In this document: positions 63,319-64,000 of the stretch, one piece after another
Layout of the letters: each line of letters begins with the position of its first letter
How positions within the stretch are numbered: position 1 is the stretch's first letter
Origin: Shinella curvata
GTDB taxonomy: Bacteria; Pseudomonadota; Alphaproteobacteria; Rhizobiales; Rhizobiaceae
Direction: 5' to 3'
Assembly: GCF_022899935.1 (NCBI RefSeq)
Contig: NZ_JALJCJ010000005.1
Location: 496,001 to 560,000 of the forward strand
DNA: 64,000 nucleotides
Translations under genes and position numbers: made by a program
The notes under the pieces: generated by a model
Seen by the model: the letters and a program-made list of their open reading frames with translations, nothing else
Databases searched by the model: none
What the model was told of the DNA's origin: nothing

Positions 63319-64000
63319 TCAACTCCCGTCGGCGTTCGGTGAGCGCGCGAAAAGCACGTCGCGCAGCGCCTGCGTCAATTCGACATGCGCGCCGCCCTTG
63401 CCGATGATCTGCGTGGCACGCGCACTCAAAAGCTCGCGCTCCGCATTGGAAAGGTGTTTTGCCGTGACGACAAGCACCGGCACGGCGTTCCATTCCGCTC
63501 GTCCCCGAAGTGCCGCGAGAAATTCGAAACCATTCATTTCCGGCATCTGCAGGTCGAGCAGGATGGCGATCGGCGGCGGGTTTTCGGCAAGCCAGGCCAT
63601 GCCTTGCCGGCCGTTTTCCGTCAAAGCCGCGCTGCGGCCGAGCTTTTCCACCGTGCGCTGCATCAAAAGCCGCGTCGCCGCGTCGTCCTCGACGACCAGC
63701 ACCGTGCCCTCCTCCCCGCCGCCGGTGAGACGCGACAGGAAATCGCTGAGTTCGCCGCGATCGACCGGCTTGGTGAGCATGGCAGCGGCCCCCAGCGTGA
63801 AGCCGAGCGCCTTTTCATTGCTGATGCTGACGATGACGACGGGAATGCCCGAAAGATCGGGATCGGATTTCAACGCGACCAGCACCGACCAGCCGTCCAT
63901 CTGCGGCATCAGGATATCGAGCGTGATGGCCGCCGGGCGGTGTTTGCGCGCCATTTCCAGCGCCTGCTCACCGCTGCTGGCATAGAGCACGCGGTAGCCG
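63319..64000 (-). CDS. Multi-receiver protein, probable hybrid histidine kinase C-terminus (cut by window edge)
   Basis: The frame is open to the right edge, giving 226 residues of the C-terminus. Two receiver domains are visible. The first has ITLDILMPQMDGWSVL and VSISNEKALG; the second begins TVLVVEDDAATRLLMQRTVE, with LLDLQMPEMNGFEFLA. A kinase core is expected upstream, outside the window, since tandem receivers followed by a lone receiver gene are typical of hybrid kinases. The kinase part is inference. Confidence 0.82.
   Translation of the reverse strand, partial: GYRVLYASSGEQALEMARKHRPAAITLDILMPQMDGWSVLVALKSDPDLSGIPVVIVSISNEKALGFTLGAAAMLTKPVDRGELSDFLSRLTGGGEEGTVLVVEDDAATRLLMQRTVEKLGRSAALTENGRQGMAWLAENPPPIAILLDLQMPEMNGFEFLAALRGRAEWNAVPVLVVTAKHLSNAERELLSARATQIIGKGGAHVELTQALRDVLFARSPNADGS

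Overview
This window is high-GC DNA from an alphaproteobacterium, most likely Rhizobiales/Rhizobiaceae. The indications are a PraR-like XRE regulator, abundant ABC uptake systems, rhizobial-style thiCOSGE and RecX genes, and a palindrome resembling intergenic repeats I recall from rhizobial genomes. I see no rRNA, tRNA, insertion sequence, integrase or CRISPR array. Codon usage looks uniform, so this reads as chromosome or a stable large replicon.

Layout. 1-587: start of a CofD-like gene (cut by the window edge). 700-6013 (minus): oligopeptide/dipeptide ABC importer. 6292-8605: cystine-type amino-acid ABC importer. 8740-13224: compact XRE / BTAD-TPR / small peptide / YcaO / TfuA operon, read here as an uncharacterised RiPP (peptide natural product) locus whose precursor ends in three GGYMD repeats. 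13330-16432: small orphan protein, YqaA-type membrane protein, ECF sigma/anti-sigma pair, and a Bax-inhibitor-1 family protein. 16573-21143: TPP riboswitch and thiC-thiO-thiS-thiG-thiE. 21144-23816: amidohydrolase, Mop protein, TrmO, and a YqjI-like PadR regulator with a perfect operator.

23817-33902 is a full 4-hydroxyphenylacetate/homoprotocatechuate pathway: HpaA regulator, HpaBC monooxygenase, then hpaF-hpaE-hpaD-gabD-hpaG-hpaH-hpaI, closed by an intrinsic terminator. It converts 4-hydroxyphenylacetate to pyruvate and succinate. 34056-36031 holds an SDR, MoaF and a SnoaL-like protein. Two branched-chain-type (Liv) ABC importers follow on the minus strand. One (36053-45729) is grouped with a GMC oxidoreductase, an aldehyde dehydrogenase, a FeaR-like regulator and an AraC regulator. 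The other (45837-52164) has a LivM-LivG fusion and a YtcJ-type amidohydrolase. An aldehyde dehydrogenase, an APC permease and a divergent IclR regulator (52376-56380) complete this block. FeaR-like and MoaF proteins suggest that aromatic amines or related amides feed the hpa pathway, although no amine oxidase is present here.

56507-64000: SfnB-type flavin oxidoreductase, RidA, RecX, DUF3237, gamma-glutamyltransferase, LysR, bile-acid-symporter-family transporter, a single-domain response regulator and the end of a multi-receiver protein.

Regulatory DNA is rich. The same two-site operator module, with centres exactly 62.5 bp apart, lies upstream of the amidohydrolase/Liv operon and between the APC permease and IclR genes. 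All four solute-binding-protein genes are followed by a strong hairpin before their permease gene. thiC and the sfnB-like gene both have hairpins that would hide their ribosome-binding sites.
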